This document shows positions 42,220-50,558 of a DNA stretch of 64,000 nucleotides, piece after piece. The stretch is taken from positions 2,515,575 through 2,579,574 of the forward strand of contig RHLH01000001.1 in NCBI GenBank assembly GCA_003712165.1. The letters run 5' to 3'. The notes under the pieces were generated by a model. That model did no database searches. It was not told where the DNA came from and saw only the letters and a program-made list of their open reading frames with translations. How positions within the stretch are numbered: the stretch's first letter is position 1; each line of letters opens with the position of its first letter. The stretch is from Phycisphaera sp. (lineage in GTDB: Bacteria; Planctomycetota; Phycisphaerae; Phycisphaerales; UBA1924). The translations under genes were made by a program, and so were the position numbers.

Positions 42220-43410
42220 TCACTCGCCGCCTAGACCGTTCCACTTCGCAATCCAGAGCTGACTCGAAGCCTTGCCGTCTGGCGAGCGATCGTCGCCGCG
42301 CTGCGCGGTCCACATCATGTACTCACCATCGGGGCTGAAGACTGGCAAACCATCAAACCCTTCCGCATACGTGATGCGGATTGGTTCATGCCGCTCTTCC
42401 GGGTTGTCGGCATCGAAGGGGATCGCGAAGACCTCATAGTTGCCGTGGCTCACCTGGCTCGTTGCGTACAGCATGTACTCGCCCGAGGGATGCCAGAACG
42501 GCGCCCAGTTGACGTGGCGGTTGTCGGTGAGCTGGATTTCCCTTGAAATCCCGGTGATTTTGCCCGATTCGTCGTACGCGAGCTCAGAGACAAACAGCTG
42601 GAGCAGGTTGTTGCCCTTGCGGTCCGAGCGATAGCAGATCCACTTGCCATCGGGCGAGAAGAACGGCCCACCGTCGTACCCCTCGGCCTCAACGAGGATT
42701 GTGTGCTCGTCGGTTTCGGCGTCGTACACCCAGAGATCCGCGTCGGGCCTGCCCTGCTCGTTCGACTTCTCCTCATCAACCTGTGCGTAGAGAATGTGCC
42801 TGGCGTCCGGCGAGTAGGAGCACTCGGCGGTGTATCCGGGACGGTCGATCACGACATCAACAAACTCATACGCGTCCGGCGCATCCATCCAGCCGTAACG
42901 CGTGTTGTTGTTGTAGAAACCCATCTCCCATTCGGTAGGCACACCCATATCGCGTTCGGCCTGTCGGCCGTGCTCCACGATCTTCATCTCGCTCGGGAAC
43001 GCCCATCGGTACCTGCCGCTGCCTCGCTGGTAACCCGGCACGTTGTCAGCGCTGGGCTCAACGAGTGTGGAACCAAAGAGAATCACACCGGGCTCTGTCG
43101 GGTGAAACCAGGCACACGTGTTGGCAGATCCGACCGGTGCCAACTGCCTCGCCAACCCGCTGCCGCTGGTTCCCAGATCCAAGACGTACATGCTGTAGTG
43201 CTGGCTCTCTGAACCCGCGGGGATTGCCTGGAATACCACCCGCTTCCCATCCGGCGAGAAGTAGCTCTCCCCCGCCTTCGCCCAGTCCTCCGCGAACGTC
43301 AATTGCCTGATCTCACTCAGGAACTTCGACTCTGCCTCAGGATCCGCCTGTGGACCACTGCTGGGCTGGCTGACGACGGCTGCGGCGATCAGGGCAATCT
43401 GGCTGAGCAT
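42220..43410 (-). CDS. Exported PD40/TolB-like beta-propeller protein
   Basis: 396 aa from the ATG at 43410 (the longer frame begins with TTG). Signal peptide MLSQIALIAAAVVSQPSSG. Repeated propeller signatures: SYFSPDGKRVVFQA, SYSPDARHILYAQ, FFSPDGKWICYRSDR, FWHPSGEYMLYATS and VFSPDGEYMMWTAQ. Such WD40-like propellers are periplasmic interaction domains. No protease domain is attached. It is convergent with the Rrf2 gene, 3 bp apart. Confidence 0.85.
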   Translation of the reverse strand: MLSQIALIAAAVVSQPSSGPQADPEAESKFLSEIRQLTFAEDWAKAGESYFSPDGKRVVFQAIPAGSESQHYSMYVLDLGTSGSGLARQLAPVGSANTCAWFHPTEPGVILFGSTLVEPSADNVPGYQRGSGRYRWAFPSEMKIVEHGRQAERDMGVPTEWEMGFYNNNTRYGWMDAPDAYEFVDVVIDRPGYTAECSYSPDARHILYAQVDEEKSNEQGRPDADLWVYDAETDEHTILVEAEGYDGGPFFSPDGKWICYRSDRKGNNLLQLFVSELAYDESGKITGISREIQLTDNRHVNWAPFWHPSGEYMLYATSQVSHGNYEVFAIPFDADNPEERHEPIRITYAEGFDGLPVFSPDGEYMMWTAQRGDDRSPDGKASSQLWIAKWNGLGGE

Positions 43411-43576
43411 GGGTGGGTCTCCGGTTTCCAATTGAGACTAGGACGCAAGTAGGCCCCGAGTCCGGCCCGGGCCTATGCTTGGCCTCGTCCGGGTGGAATT
43501 GGCCCCCCCGGCACACAAACCCACGGCGCGCCAGCGGCTCTGACCGGCCCGGTGCCCCGGCCACGGAGAATCTGAA

Positions 43577-44002
43577 ATGGTCAAGCTTCGCTTCCAGCGT
43601 CACGGACGCACACACCGCCCCTTCTACCGCCTCGTTGCTGTCGACGCCCGCTTCAAGCGGAACGGCAAGTACCTCGAGCGCCTCGGCTGGTTCAACCCAA
43701 CCCCCGGTGAGGGCGAGAAAAACCTCGAACTCGACGGCGACCGCATCAAGTACTGGCTGAGCGTCGGCGCCCAGCCCTCGGACACCGTGCGTGACCTCCT
43801 CGCAGACAACGACCTGCTGACGCCCAAGCTCGCAGCCAAGCGTGAGAAGGACCGCGAGATGGACAACAAGCGTCGCGAGAAGCGCGAGGCAGCAGCCGCC
43901 GCGGCGAAGAAGGCCGAGGAAGAGGCCGCCGCTGCAGCAGCCAAGGCCGAAGAGGAAGCCAAGGCCGCCGAAGCAGAAGAGGCATCGGCAGAGGGCGAAT
44001 AA
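43577..44002 (+). CDS. rpsP: 30S ribosomal protein S16
   Basis: 141 aa. The S16 core is residues 1-85 (MVKLRFQRHGRTHRPFYRLV, ERLGWFNPTPGEG, RIKYWLSVGAQPSDTV). The tail from about residue 95 is a low-complexity Lys/Glu/Ala stretch; most S16 proteins stop near 80-90 residues. CGGAGA upstream. Followed by a strong terminator before trmD; rimM, usually next, is absent here. Confidence 0.97.
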   Translation: MVKLRFQRHGRTHRPFYRLVAVDARFKRNGKYLERLGWFNPTPGEGEKNLELDGDRIKYWLSVGAQPSDTVRDLLADNDLLTPKLAAKREKDREMDNKRREKREAAAAAAKKAEEEAAAAAAKAEEEAKAAEAEEASAEGE

Positions 44003-44029
44003 GCCTCGCCGCTCAATCCAAGAACACCG

Positions 44030-44065
44030 AGAGCCGCGAGCCATGTCTCGCGGCTCTTTCTTTCT
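44030..44065 (+). terminator. Rho-independent terminator after rpsP
   Basis: AGAGCCGCGAG (44030-44040) pairs perfectly with CTCGCGGCTCT (44047-44057) over a six-base loop, followed by TTTCTTTCT. It lies only 20 bp before trmD, so trmD would be reached only by read-through or from a separate promoter. Confidence 0.85.
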
Positions 44066-44085
44066 CAGGGGTATCCTGATCTGAG

Positions 44086-44862
44086 ATGCGCTTCGACATC
44101 CTCACAACCTTCCCCGAGATGTTCACGGCCGAAGCGCCGGGCGCACTTGGTATCTCGATCCCCGCGCGTGCGCGAGCCGCGGGATTGGTGGACTGGCACG
44201 CGACCAACATCCGTGACCACGCGGACAACAAGCACGACAAGACCGACCGCAGGCCCTTCGGCGGCGGGCCCGGCATGGTCATGTCGTGTCAGCCTGTGTG
44301 GGACGCGGTTGAGGCCGCCGAAGCGCTCGACGAGCGACCCGCGACGCGGATCCTGCTGACCCCGCAGGGCAGACCTCTCGATCAGCAGCTCGTCGAGGAG
44401 CTGGCGACCAAACCAAGACTCCTGATGATTTGCGGCCACTACGAGGGCATCGACGAACGCGTCATCGAGAGGCTCGACCCGATCGAGATCTCGATCGGCG
44501 ACTTCATCCTCTCGGGCGGGGAGATGGCTGCCCTCGTCCTGATGGACGCGGTCATCAGGCTCATCCCTGGCGCTCTTGGAGACTCCGAGTCGGCGATCCA
44601 GGACAGCTTCGCCGAGCCCCCGATGACCGACGCCAAGGGGGAATCGATCGACCCGAAGCTCCACGCCAAGTGGTGCCGGGAGCTTGGCATCCCCGAGGGC
44701 ACGCGGCTCTTGGACTGCCCCCACTACACCCGCCCGAGGGTCTGGGAGGGCATGGAAGTGCCCGATGTCCTCCTTTCGGGGGATCATCTTGCCGTCGCCC
44801 GCTGGCGGCTCGAGCAAATGGCGCTTCGGACCCGGGCGAGGCGGCCCGATCTGCTTGAGTAG
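44086..44862 (+). CDS. trmD: tRNA (guanine-N1-)-methyltransferase
   Basis: 258 aa. SPOUT methyltransferase: MRFDILTTFPEMF at the start, DRRPFGGGPGMVM, the knot segment LLMICGHYEGIDERVIER with IGDFILSGGEMAALVLMDA, then the C-terminal domain LDCPHYTRPRVWEGMEVP and LLSGDHLAVARWR. It methylates G37 of tRNAs, preventing frameshifts. Confidence 0.97.
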   Translation: MRFDILTTFPEMFTAEAPGALGISIPARARAAGLVDWHATNIRDHADNKHDKTDRRPFGGGPGMVMSCQPVWDAVEAAEALDERPATRILLTPQGRPLDQQLVEELATKPRLLMICGHYEGIDERVIERLDPIEISIGDFILSGGEMAALVLMDAVIRLIPGALGDSESAIQDSFAEPPMTDAKGESIDPKLHAKWCRELGIPEGTRLLDCPHYTRPRVWEGMEVPDVLLSGDHLAVARWRLEQMALRTRARRPDLLE

Positions 44863-44916
44863 CAAGCACCAGCCTCCCCTAGAACATTTGAGAGTGCACG
44901 CCTAAGCTTCCGTCCG

Positions 44917-44943
44917 CGCGGCCAGGGTGGGCCCGAGGCCGCG
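44917..44943 (+). promoter_or_regulatory. Leader hairpin upstream of rplS
   Basis: CGCGGCC (44917-44923) pairs perfectly with GGCCGCG (44937-44943), enclosing GC-rich sequence, 33 bases before the rplS start. It could be an L19 autoregulatory leader or a simple hairpin; no T run follows. Confidence 0.4.
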
Positions 44944-44976
44944 ATTTAGTAGACCTCAAGACTGTGAGACCGAGCC

Positions 44977-45366
44977 ATGGGCACGCAGCAGCTGCTCGAA
45001 AGCCTGACCGACGAGCAAATCAAGACCGATCTCCCCCGCTTCGACATCGGCGACACGATCAACGTGCACGCCCGAATCGTCGAGGGCGAGAAGGAGCGTG
45101 TGCAGGTGTTCCAGGGCGTGCTCATCAGCCGTAAGGGCCGGGGCATCAACGAGATGATCACCGTCCGCCGCATCGTCGACAACATCGGCGTTGAGCGCAC
45201 GTGGCCCCTCAACAGCCCGCTGATCGCGAAGTTCGAGGTCGTCCGCCGCGGCGACGCCCGCCGGGCCAAGCTCTACTTCCTGCGTGACCGCGTCGGCAAG
45301 AGCCGCCGCCTCCGCGACCGCCGTCGCGGCATGAAGCACATCGAGGGCATGAAGACGGTCCACTGA
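44977..45366 (+). CDS. rplS: 50S ribosomal protein L19
   Basis: 129 aa, full-length L19: LPRFDIGDTINVHARIVEGEK, RVQVFQGVLISRKGRGINE, FEVVRRGDARRAKLYFLRD, RVGKSRRLRDRR. It sits at the 30S-50S interface. It follows trmD with a 114-bp gap containing a hairpin and is closed by a hairpin terminator. Confidence 0.97.
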   Translation: MGTQQLLESLTDEQIKTDLPRFDIGDTINVHARIVEGEKERVQVFQGVLISRKGRGINEMITVRRIVDNIGVERTWPLNSPLIAKFEVVRRGDARRAKLYFLRDRVGKSRRLRDRRRGMKHIEGMKTVH

Positions 45367-45392
45367 ACCGGCTCCACGATTCCTAACTCACC

Positions 45393-45427
45393 AATCGGCT
45401 CGCCTCTCGGGGCGGGCCGATTCTCAT
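45393..45427 (+). terminator. Probable terminator after rplS
   Basis: AATCGGCTCGCC pairs with GGCGGGCCGATT (45411-45422) over a short loop, followed by CTCATTC. Its outer stem AATCGGC...GCCGATTCTC is the same as in the terminator at 8869. The T run is weak. Confidence 0.6.
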
Positions 45428-45446
45428 TCATGCCCTACGCTCCTGC

Positions 45447-46493
45447 ATGAAAGCAGTCGTCATCACCAAGCAGGGCAACCCCGTCACGCCGAACATCGCA
45501 TACCAGCCCGACTGGCCCGACCTTGCGGCGCCGAGCAAAGGCGAGGTTCGCATCAAGACACTCGCGAGCGCGCTCAACCACATGGACCTCTGGGTCGGGC
45601 GGGGCGTGCCCGGGCTCGACCTCGACTACCCGCGCATCTCGGGTTGCGACGCGTGCGGCGTGGTCGAAGCCGTCGGCGATGACGTCGACCCGAATTGGGT
45701 CGGCAAGCGCGTGATCGTCAACGCGGCGACCCGCGTGCCGCAACCGGTCAACCTCGAGGGCATCCCGGGCTCAACGCTCGCGCCGGAGTACGAACTCATC
45801 GGCGAGCACCACCAGGGCATGCACGCCGAGGCGTTCCTGATGCCCGAAGACAACCTCGCGCCGGTCCCTGATGATTGCGATCCGAAGGAAGCCGCGGCGT
45901 TCGGGCTCACGATGCTGACCGCGTACTCGATGATGTTCACCAAGGGTCAGCTCATCCCGGGCCAGTCTGTACTCGTCACGGGCATCGGAGGCGGCGTTGC
46001 GACCAGCGCGCTGGCGCTCGCCAAGCACCGCGGCTGCCCGGTGATCGTCACGAGCCGACACCAGTGGAAGCTCGACAAAGCGCTTGAGCTCGGAGCGGAT
46101 CACGCGATCCTCGACGAAGGCCAGGACTGGTCACGCGACGTGCGCAAACTCACCGACAAGCGCGGCGTGGACATGGTCGTCGACTCGACTGGCAAGGCAA
46201 CCCACCTGAACTGCATCAAGTCGCTCGCCCGGGGCGGCGCATACGTCACGCCCGGCTGCACGACCGGCCCCGACGCGACGACCGATCTTGCAAGGCTCTT
46301 CTGGAATCAGCTCAGGCTCCTGGGCTCGACCATGGGATCCAACGAGGAGTTCCGCGAGGTCGTCTCGCTCTTCAGGTCGGGTCACCTGCGGGGCGTGGTC
46401 GATCACGTCTTCAAACCCGATGAAGCACCGAAAGCCTGGGAACGACTCGAAGCCTCAGAGCAGTTCGGCAAGGTCGTCATCGACTGGTCGTGA
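45447..46493 (+). CDS. MDR-family zinc-type alcohol dehydrogenase/quinone oxidoreductase
   Basis: 348 aa. Medium-chain dehydrogenase fold: catalytic domain with ALNHMDLWVGRG, SGCDACGVVEAVGDDV and EYELIGEHHQGMHAEAF; nucleotide-binding motif VLVTGIGGGVATSALALA, binding NAD(P)H. The structural-zinc Cys quartet is not present, so it is closer to the quinone oxidoreductase or crotonyl-CoA reductase-like branch than to classical ADH. Substrate unknown. It overlaps the convergent ASCH gene by 17 bp. Confidence 0.88.
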   Translation: MKAVVITKQGNPVTPNIAYQPDWPDLAAPSKGEVRIKTLASALNHMDLWVGRGVPGLDLDYPRISGCDACGVVEAVGDDVDPNWVGKRVIVNAATRVPQPVNLEGIPGSTLAPEYELIGEHHQGMHAEAFLMPEDNLAPVPDDCDPKEAAAFGLTMLTAYSMMFTKGQLIPGQSVLVTGIGGGVATSALALAKHRGCPVIVTSRHQWKLDKALELGADHAILDEGQDWSRDVRKLTDKRGVDMVVDSTGKATHLNCIKSLARGGAYVTPGCTTGPDATTDLARLFWNQLRLLGSTMGSNEEFREVVSLFRSGHLRGVVDHVFKPDEAPKAWERLEASEQFGKVVIDWS

Positions 46494-46905
46494 CCGTGTC
46501 CTCAAGCACGAGCCACGCGGCCCGAGGGTTGGCCGCCCTCTCTCGCGAGTAGTCCGGGCCTTCATCACAAGGCTCGACATTGACAAGGTGGATTACTGTC
46601 CCGTACCTGGCTGAGCTTTTGAGCGACCAGTACGCGTCATCACCCAGGACGATCGGGTCCAGCCGCGCTCTGAGTGCTTCCATGCAGTCCGGCGCAAGTC
46701 CTTCGAGTTGCTCCACGAATTCAACACGGGCCTTCGCGCAGATAGAACCCGATGCAACCTTGAAGTAGACAGTGTCGCCCTTGGTGACTCTGCCAAAGGG
46801 AGCGATGCGATTCTTCGAGAGTCTCAGTTCAGCGGCTTTCTTGCCGTCCAGGATCAGCCTCGCGTACATCCTGTGCACGACCGCGACATGGACTCGGCTG
46901 CTCAC
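46477..46905 (-). CDS. ASCH-domain protein
   Basis: 142 aa from a GTG at 46905 that overlaps the hldE stop (GTGA). The ASCH/PUA-like domain starts HVAVVHRMYARLILDGKKAAE, a variant of the usual x-YAxLIxxGxKxxELR motif, then LRLSKNRIAPFGRVTKGD and VYFKVASGSICAKARVEFVEQ. ASCH domains bind or act on RNA or modified nucleosides. Coupling to hldE suggests coexpression with envelope genes, without an obvious functional link. Confidence 0.78.
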   Translation of the reverse strand: MSSRVHVAVVHRMYARLILDGKKAAELRLSKNRIAPFGRVTKGDTVYFKVASGSICAKARVEFVEQLEGLAPDCMEALRARLDPIVLGDDAYWSLKSSARYGTVIHLVNVEPCDEGPDYSRERAANPRAAWLVLEDTVTTSR

Positions 46906-48374
46906 CGGGCTTTCATCCGTTCGATGGTACCCGTCGTGCTCTTGCCCTCGACGAGATCGATCAGTTCGACACGCCCGCCGTAGGACTCGACGATGTCGTA
47001 CCCCACGACCTCTTCGCGCCTGTAGTCGGCGCCCTTGATGAGCACATCTGGTTTGATCTCTTCGATCAAGCGAATCGGTGTGTCCTCGCTGAACGGCACG
47101 ACCGCGTCTACACACCCGACCGCGCCCAGAACACGAGCCCGGTCCTCAAGCGAGTTGACAGGTCGGCCTTCGCCCTTGAGTCGCCTGATCGAATCGTCGT
47201 CGTTCAGCCCGACGATGAGCATCGCGCCGTGCTCTGCTGATCGCTCGAGCATCGAGATGTGTCCTGCGTGGATGATGTCGAAGCAGCCGTTGGTAAAGAT
47301 GACCTTGCCGCCCGTTTTGCGCACGACGTCGGCCTCGAGCCTTGCCTGCTCGGCGGTCCTCAGCTTGCCCTGGAGCCGCCCGGCCTGCTTCAGGACCTCG
47401 TGGCGGATCCTCGCCAGCGGGATCGGCTCGACGCCGAAAATCTCGACCTCGAGCCCAGCCGCCGTATTGGCCAGCGCAACCGAGTTCTCCCAGGCCAGAC
47501 CACACCCAGCCCCCGCGGCGAGCCCCGCGAGCACCATGTCGCCCGCGCCGGTCACGTCGTACACCTGCCTCGCGACAGTCGGCACGATGATTGGATCCCG
47601 CCCACGCTCAAGCAGCAGCGCCCCGTGACGGTCGAGCGTGACAACGACAGTCTCAAGGTCGAGGTCGTTCAGCAGCGTGCGCGCGATCTCGTTGTTCTGA
47701 GTCTCGGTGCCGGACTCCAGCCCTGTGGCCTTCTCCGCTTCGGTCCTGTTGGGTGTGATGCAGGTCGCGCCGCGGTACTTGGCGTAGTCTGAAACCGCCG
47801 CGGGATCGACGAGTACCGGTTTGTCCGCGGCTCTGGCTCGCGAGATGATTTCCTGACAGATCTCACGCGTGCACACACCTTTGTTGTAATCCTCGATGCA
47901 CACAACGTCCGCGTCCGCGAGTTCCTTGTCGAACGCATCGATCAACCGGCTCGCCACCTCCTCGGAGAGCGGCTCGCTCGATTCGAAATCGACACGGAAC
48001 ATCTTCTGCGGATGCCTGTGCTGGGCCAGTCCGATGAGTGAGCGTTTGACGGTCGTTGGTCTGCCGTTGTCAGCAACGAGACCTTCGGCCCCGACGCGTT
48101 CATCGTTCAATGCGGTGCGCAGCTTCTTGGCTTCGGCATCGTTACCCGTCACACCGAACACCGAGACGCTCGCGCCCATCGCGACGAGGTTGAGGCACAC
48201 GTTCGCTGCGCCGCCGGGCCTGTGCTCCGAGCTCTTCACGTGCAGCACGGGCACGGGCGCGTCGTTGGAGAGCCGGTCCGCGTCGCCGTAGAGCAGTTCG
48301 TCGAGCATCAGGTCGCCCACGACGAGCGCTTTGAACGGCCTGACTTTCGAGATCGATTCGGTTAGAGAAACCAT
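46902..48374 (-). CDS. hldE: Bifunctional heptose 7-phosphate kinase/adenylyltransferase
   Basis: 490 aa. N-terminal PfkB/ribokinase domain (residues about 12-325): LVVGDLMLDELLYGDADRLS, RPGGAANVCLNLVAMGA and the catalytic VTGAGDMVLAGLA. C-terminal cytidylyltransferase-like domain (about 350-490) with FTNGCFDIIHAGHISMLE and LIKGADYRREEVVG. It makes ADP-heptose for lipopolysaccharide inner core from heptose 7-phosphate. It lies 9 bp after lpxK. Confidence 0.94.
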   Translation of the reverse strand: MVSLTESISKVRPFKALVVGDLMLDELLYGDADRLSNDAPVPVLHVKSSEHRPGGAANVCLNLVAMGASVSVFGVTGNDAEAKKLRTALNDERVGAEGLVADNGRPTTVKRSLIGLAQHRHPQKMFRVDFESSEPLSEEVASRLIDAFDKELADADVVCIEDYNKGVCTREICQEIISRARAADKPVLVDPAAVSDYAKYRGATCITPNRTEAEKATGLESGTETQNNEIARTLLNDLDLETVVVTLDRHGALLLERGRDPIIVPTVARQVYDVTGAGDMVLAGLAAGAGCGLAWENSVALANTAAGLEVEIFGVEPIPLARIRHEVLKQAGRLQGKLRTAEQARLEADVVRKTGGKVIFTNGCFDIIHAGHISMLERSAEHGAMLIVGLNDDDSIRRLKGEGRPVNSLEDRARVLGAVGCVDAVVPFSEDTPIRLIEEIKPDVLIKGADYRREEVVGYDIVESYGGRVELIDLVEGKSTTGTIERMKAR

Positions 48375-48383
48375 GGGTCGAGT

Positions 48384-49400
48384 CTATTCCGGTGCCTGCT
48401 TGGCCGCCGAGCGGACCATCTCATCGAGCCTTTCGCCGCCCTCGACGAGCCGCATCCTGAGAATGGGCCGGACAACCGGGCAGGGCCACCGATCTGTGGG
48501 TACATGCCTCAGCTTTGACCAGTCCTTCTCCGTGCACACGATCGCATCGCATCCCTCGGCTGCTCTGACGAGCTTGCCGACCGTGCCCCGCTTGTACGGA
48601 TCGTGATCACGCAGAACCAGCATTGAACTGAGAGAGCCAGAGAGTCGCTCGACCGCACTGACAAAGGGCTCCGGATTCCCGATCGCGCACACCGCTGTCA
48701 CTCGCTTATCCGCCAGCAAGCCGATCGGCTCCTGGCGATGACCGATCTGAAGCCCATCCCACGCGTGCTCCGCGACCGCGATGTGCAACTCCCTGTTGCT
48801 CTCAAGAACAGACGAACGCAGCGCGTTCAGGTCGGCGCTGCTCACGCTCTCCGCGTGCGTCAGCACGACGGCGTGAGCGCGCCCAAGCGAGTCTGCCGAT
48901 TCGCGCAGACGCCCGAGCGGGAGCAGTTCGTCCCCGAACGGGCTCCTCGTAGAATCGATGAGCACGATGTCGAGCTGCCGGGCGATCCTGCGGTGCTGGA
49001 AGCCATCATCCAGAACAACCGAATCCACGGCCTCGCCCTCTTCAGTTCCGAAGAGCTCGATCAGCCCCTCAGTCCGGTTGGGTTGGGCAACGATGGGCAG
49101 GCCCTCGAAACGCTGGGCATACTCGTCGGCTTCGTCCGAAGTGCCGTGGGCGTTCTTCTTTGAGCCGTAGCCGCGCATCGCGATACACGGGTTCCGCCCG
49201 TCGTCTCTGAGCACGCCGATGGTGTGCGCGACCATGGGCGACTTGCCCGTGCCCCCCACCGAGAGGTTCCCGATGCTGATCACGGGCCGGTCGAGCGTGA
49301 CCACGCCCCGGCCATCGTCAAAGTTCGCGTTGCGGCGGGTGATCTCGCGCGCGTAGATCTTTGCGACCGGAGCCAGCAGAGTGCGAGAAAGCGTTCCCAT
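48384..49400 (-). CDS. lpxK: Tetraacyldisaccharide 4'-kinase
   Basis: 338 aa. P-loop SIGNLSVGGTGKSPMV, AMRGYGSKK and the LpxK hallmark VLDDGFQHRRIARQLDIVLID, then PLGRLRESADSLGRA. It phosphorylates the 4' position of the lipid A precursor at the inner membrane. Its ATG overlaps the preceding stop (TGATG). With hldE it indicates true lipid A and heptose-containing LPS. Confidence 0.94.
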   Translation of the reverse strand: MGTLSRTLLAPVAKIYAREITRRNANFDDGRGVVTLDRPVISIGNLSVGGTGKSPMVAHTIGVLRDDGRNPCIAMRGYGSKKNAHGTSDEADEYAQRFEGLPIVAQPNRTEGLIELFGTEEGEAVDSVVLDDGFQHRRIARQLDIVLIDSTRSPFGDELLPLGRLRESADSLGRAHAVVLTHAESVSSADLNALRSSVLESNRELHIAVAEHAWDGLQIGHRQEPIGLLADKRVTAVCAIGNPEPFVSAVERLSGSLSSMLVLRDHDPYKRGTVGKLVRAAEGCDAIVCTEKDWSKLRHVPTDRWPCPVVRPILRMRLVEGGERLDEMVRSAAKQAPE

Positions 49401-49879
49401 CAGGAACGCTCCCCGTCTGACCGCTCGCTGTTATCGGTGAGACGCAGGTCGGGTGTGTCGCTTTGGGCCTGTTCCTCTCGCTTCTTCTTTCTTTCCTTCT
49501 CCACGAGATCCCGCACGCTCGTTCGGATGTCTGAGAGCTCCTCACGGAGATCTGTGTGCATCTTCGAATGCAGCCTGAAGTTGTTGATCACATCCACCAG
49601 CGCGAGCACGACGAGCATGAAGAGAAGCCCGATCAGCATCGCCCAAGTCAGCATGAACTTGCGGGGCGAGGCCGGGGTCACGATCGCAAACAGGTACACG
49701 ATCATGGGCAGCGTCGTCATCATCACGATGCTGCCCGCGGTCCTGATGCGCCTGCGAGACTCTGGTACGTCTGCTTCGCGCAGCGCGAGGACGTAGCCGG
49801 CGAGCACGAGCATAAGGATTGCACAGGGAGGCACGACCGCCCAGAGCGGGAGCGCGGCTCCGGTCGAAGCAAGCGTCAC
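49400..49879 (-). CDS. Small multi-pass membrane protein
   Basis: 159 aa from a GTG at 49879 overlapping the maf stop (GTGA). Three hydrophobic segments: about 12-32 (LWAVVPPCAILMLVLAGYVLA), 50-70 (AGSIVMMTTLPMIVYLFAIV) and 78-100 (FMLTWAMLIGLLFMLVVLAL). A basic/acidic coiled-coil tail follows (LREELSDIRTSVRDLVEKERKK). Not recognised. Position suggests an envelope function. Confidence 0.72.
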   Translation of the reverse strand: MTLASTGAALPLWAVVPPCAILMLVLAGYVLALREADVPESRRRIRTAGSIVMMTTLPMIVYLFAIVTPASPRKFMLTWAMLIGLLFMLVVLALVDVINNFRLHSKMHTDLREELSDIRTSVRDLVEKERKKKREEQAQSDTPDLRLTDNSERSDGERS

Positions 49880-50496
49880 GCCGCGACGCCCGGCTCGATA
49901 CCCCACGCCTGCAATCGATCCGAAAGCCGGCGCATCGGCAGACCCATGATCGACGTCGGATCACCCTCGTACTCGATCGGCCAGCCGGCTTCCAAACGCT
50001 CGGCGAGGTTGTACGCGCCGGCCTTGCCCCGCCACTGACCCGACGAGACGTACGACTCGATCTCTTCGCTGCTCACGTCGCCCCACACCACCGATGCGCC
50101 GTCGGCGAATAGCTCGCGCCGGCCTGTCGCGGGATCGATCAACGCGACCCCGGTCACGACCGAATGAGGCACGCCAACGAACGAGTGCAAAATCTCCTGA
50201 GCGTGGTCCGCGTCGCGGGGCTGGCCAACAAGCGACCCGTCGGGGGCGATGCAGACCGTGTCGGCGCCCAAGACGACCGACGAGGGCAGGTCCACGTCAG
50301 CGCCGCCGACCGCCTTGAGGTATGCCAGCGCCATGACCCAGTGGTCAGGGTTGACGGGCCCAGATGTCAGCCCGCCGTCGTCTACTGAGCGTGAAGAGAG
50401 CTCAAACCCGAAGCCCGCCTCGGTCAGGAGTTGCCTCCGCCTGGGGCTTTTGCTTGCGAGGATGAGCTTCTTGGGGTTCATCGAGGGGTCGTCCAT
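49876..50496 (-). CDS. maf: Maf-like nucleotide pyrophosphatase
   Basis: 206 aa from an ATG with GGAGAAGG just upstream. Signatures KLILASKSPRRRQLLTEAGF (Maf start motif SxSPRRxxLL), VVLGADTVCIAPDGSLVGQPRD and EIESYVSSGQWRGKAGAYN. Maf proteins hydrolyse modified or canonical nucleoside triphosphates to monophosphates (house-cleaning). First gene of maf-membrane protein-lpxK-hldE-ASCH. Confidence 0.95.
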   Translation of the reverse strand: MDDPSMNPKKLILASKSPRRRQLLTEAGFGFELSSRSVDDGGLTSGPVNPDHWVMALAYLKAVGGADVDLPSSVVLGADTVCIAPDGSLVGQPRDADHAQEILHSFVGVPHSVVTGVALIDPATGRRELFADGASVVWGDVSSEEIESYVSSGQWRGKAGAYNLAERLEAGWPIEYEGDPTSIMGLPMRRLSDRLQAWGIEPGVAA

Positions 50497-50558
50497 GCCT
50501 TCTCCGCACCATTCTATCGCCGTTCGCCGGGCTGAGGCGCGAACGCTACCGTTGATGG

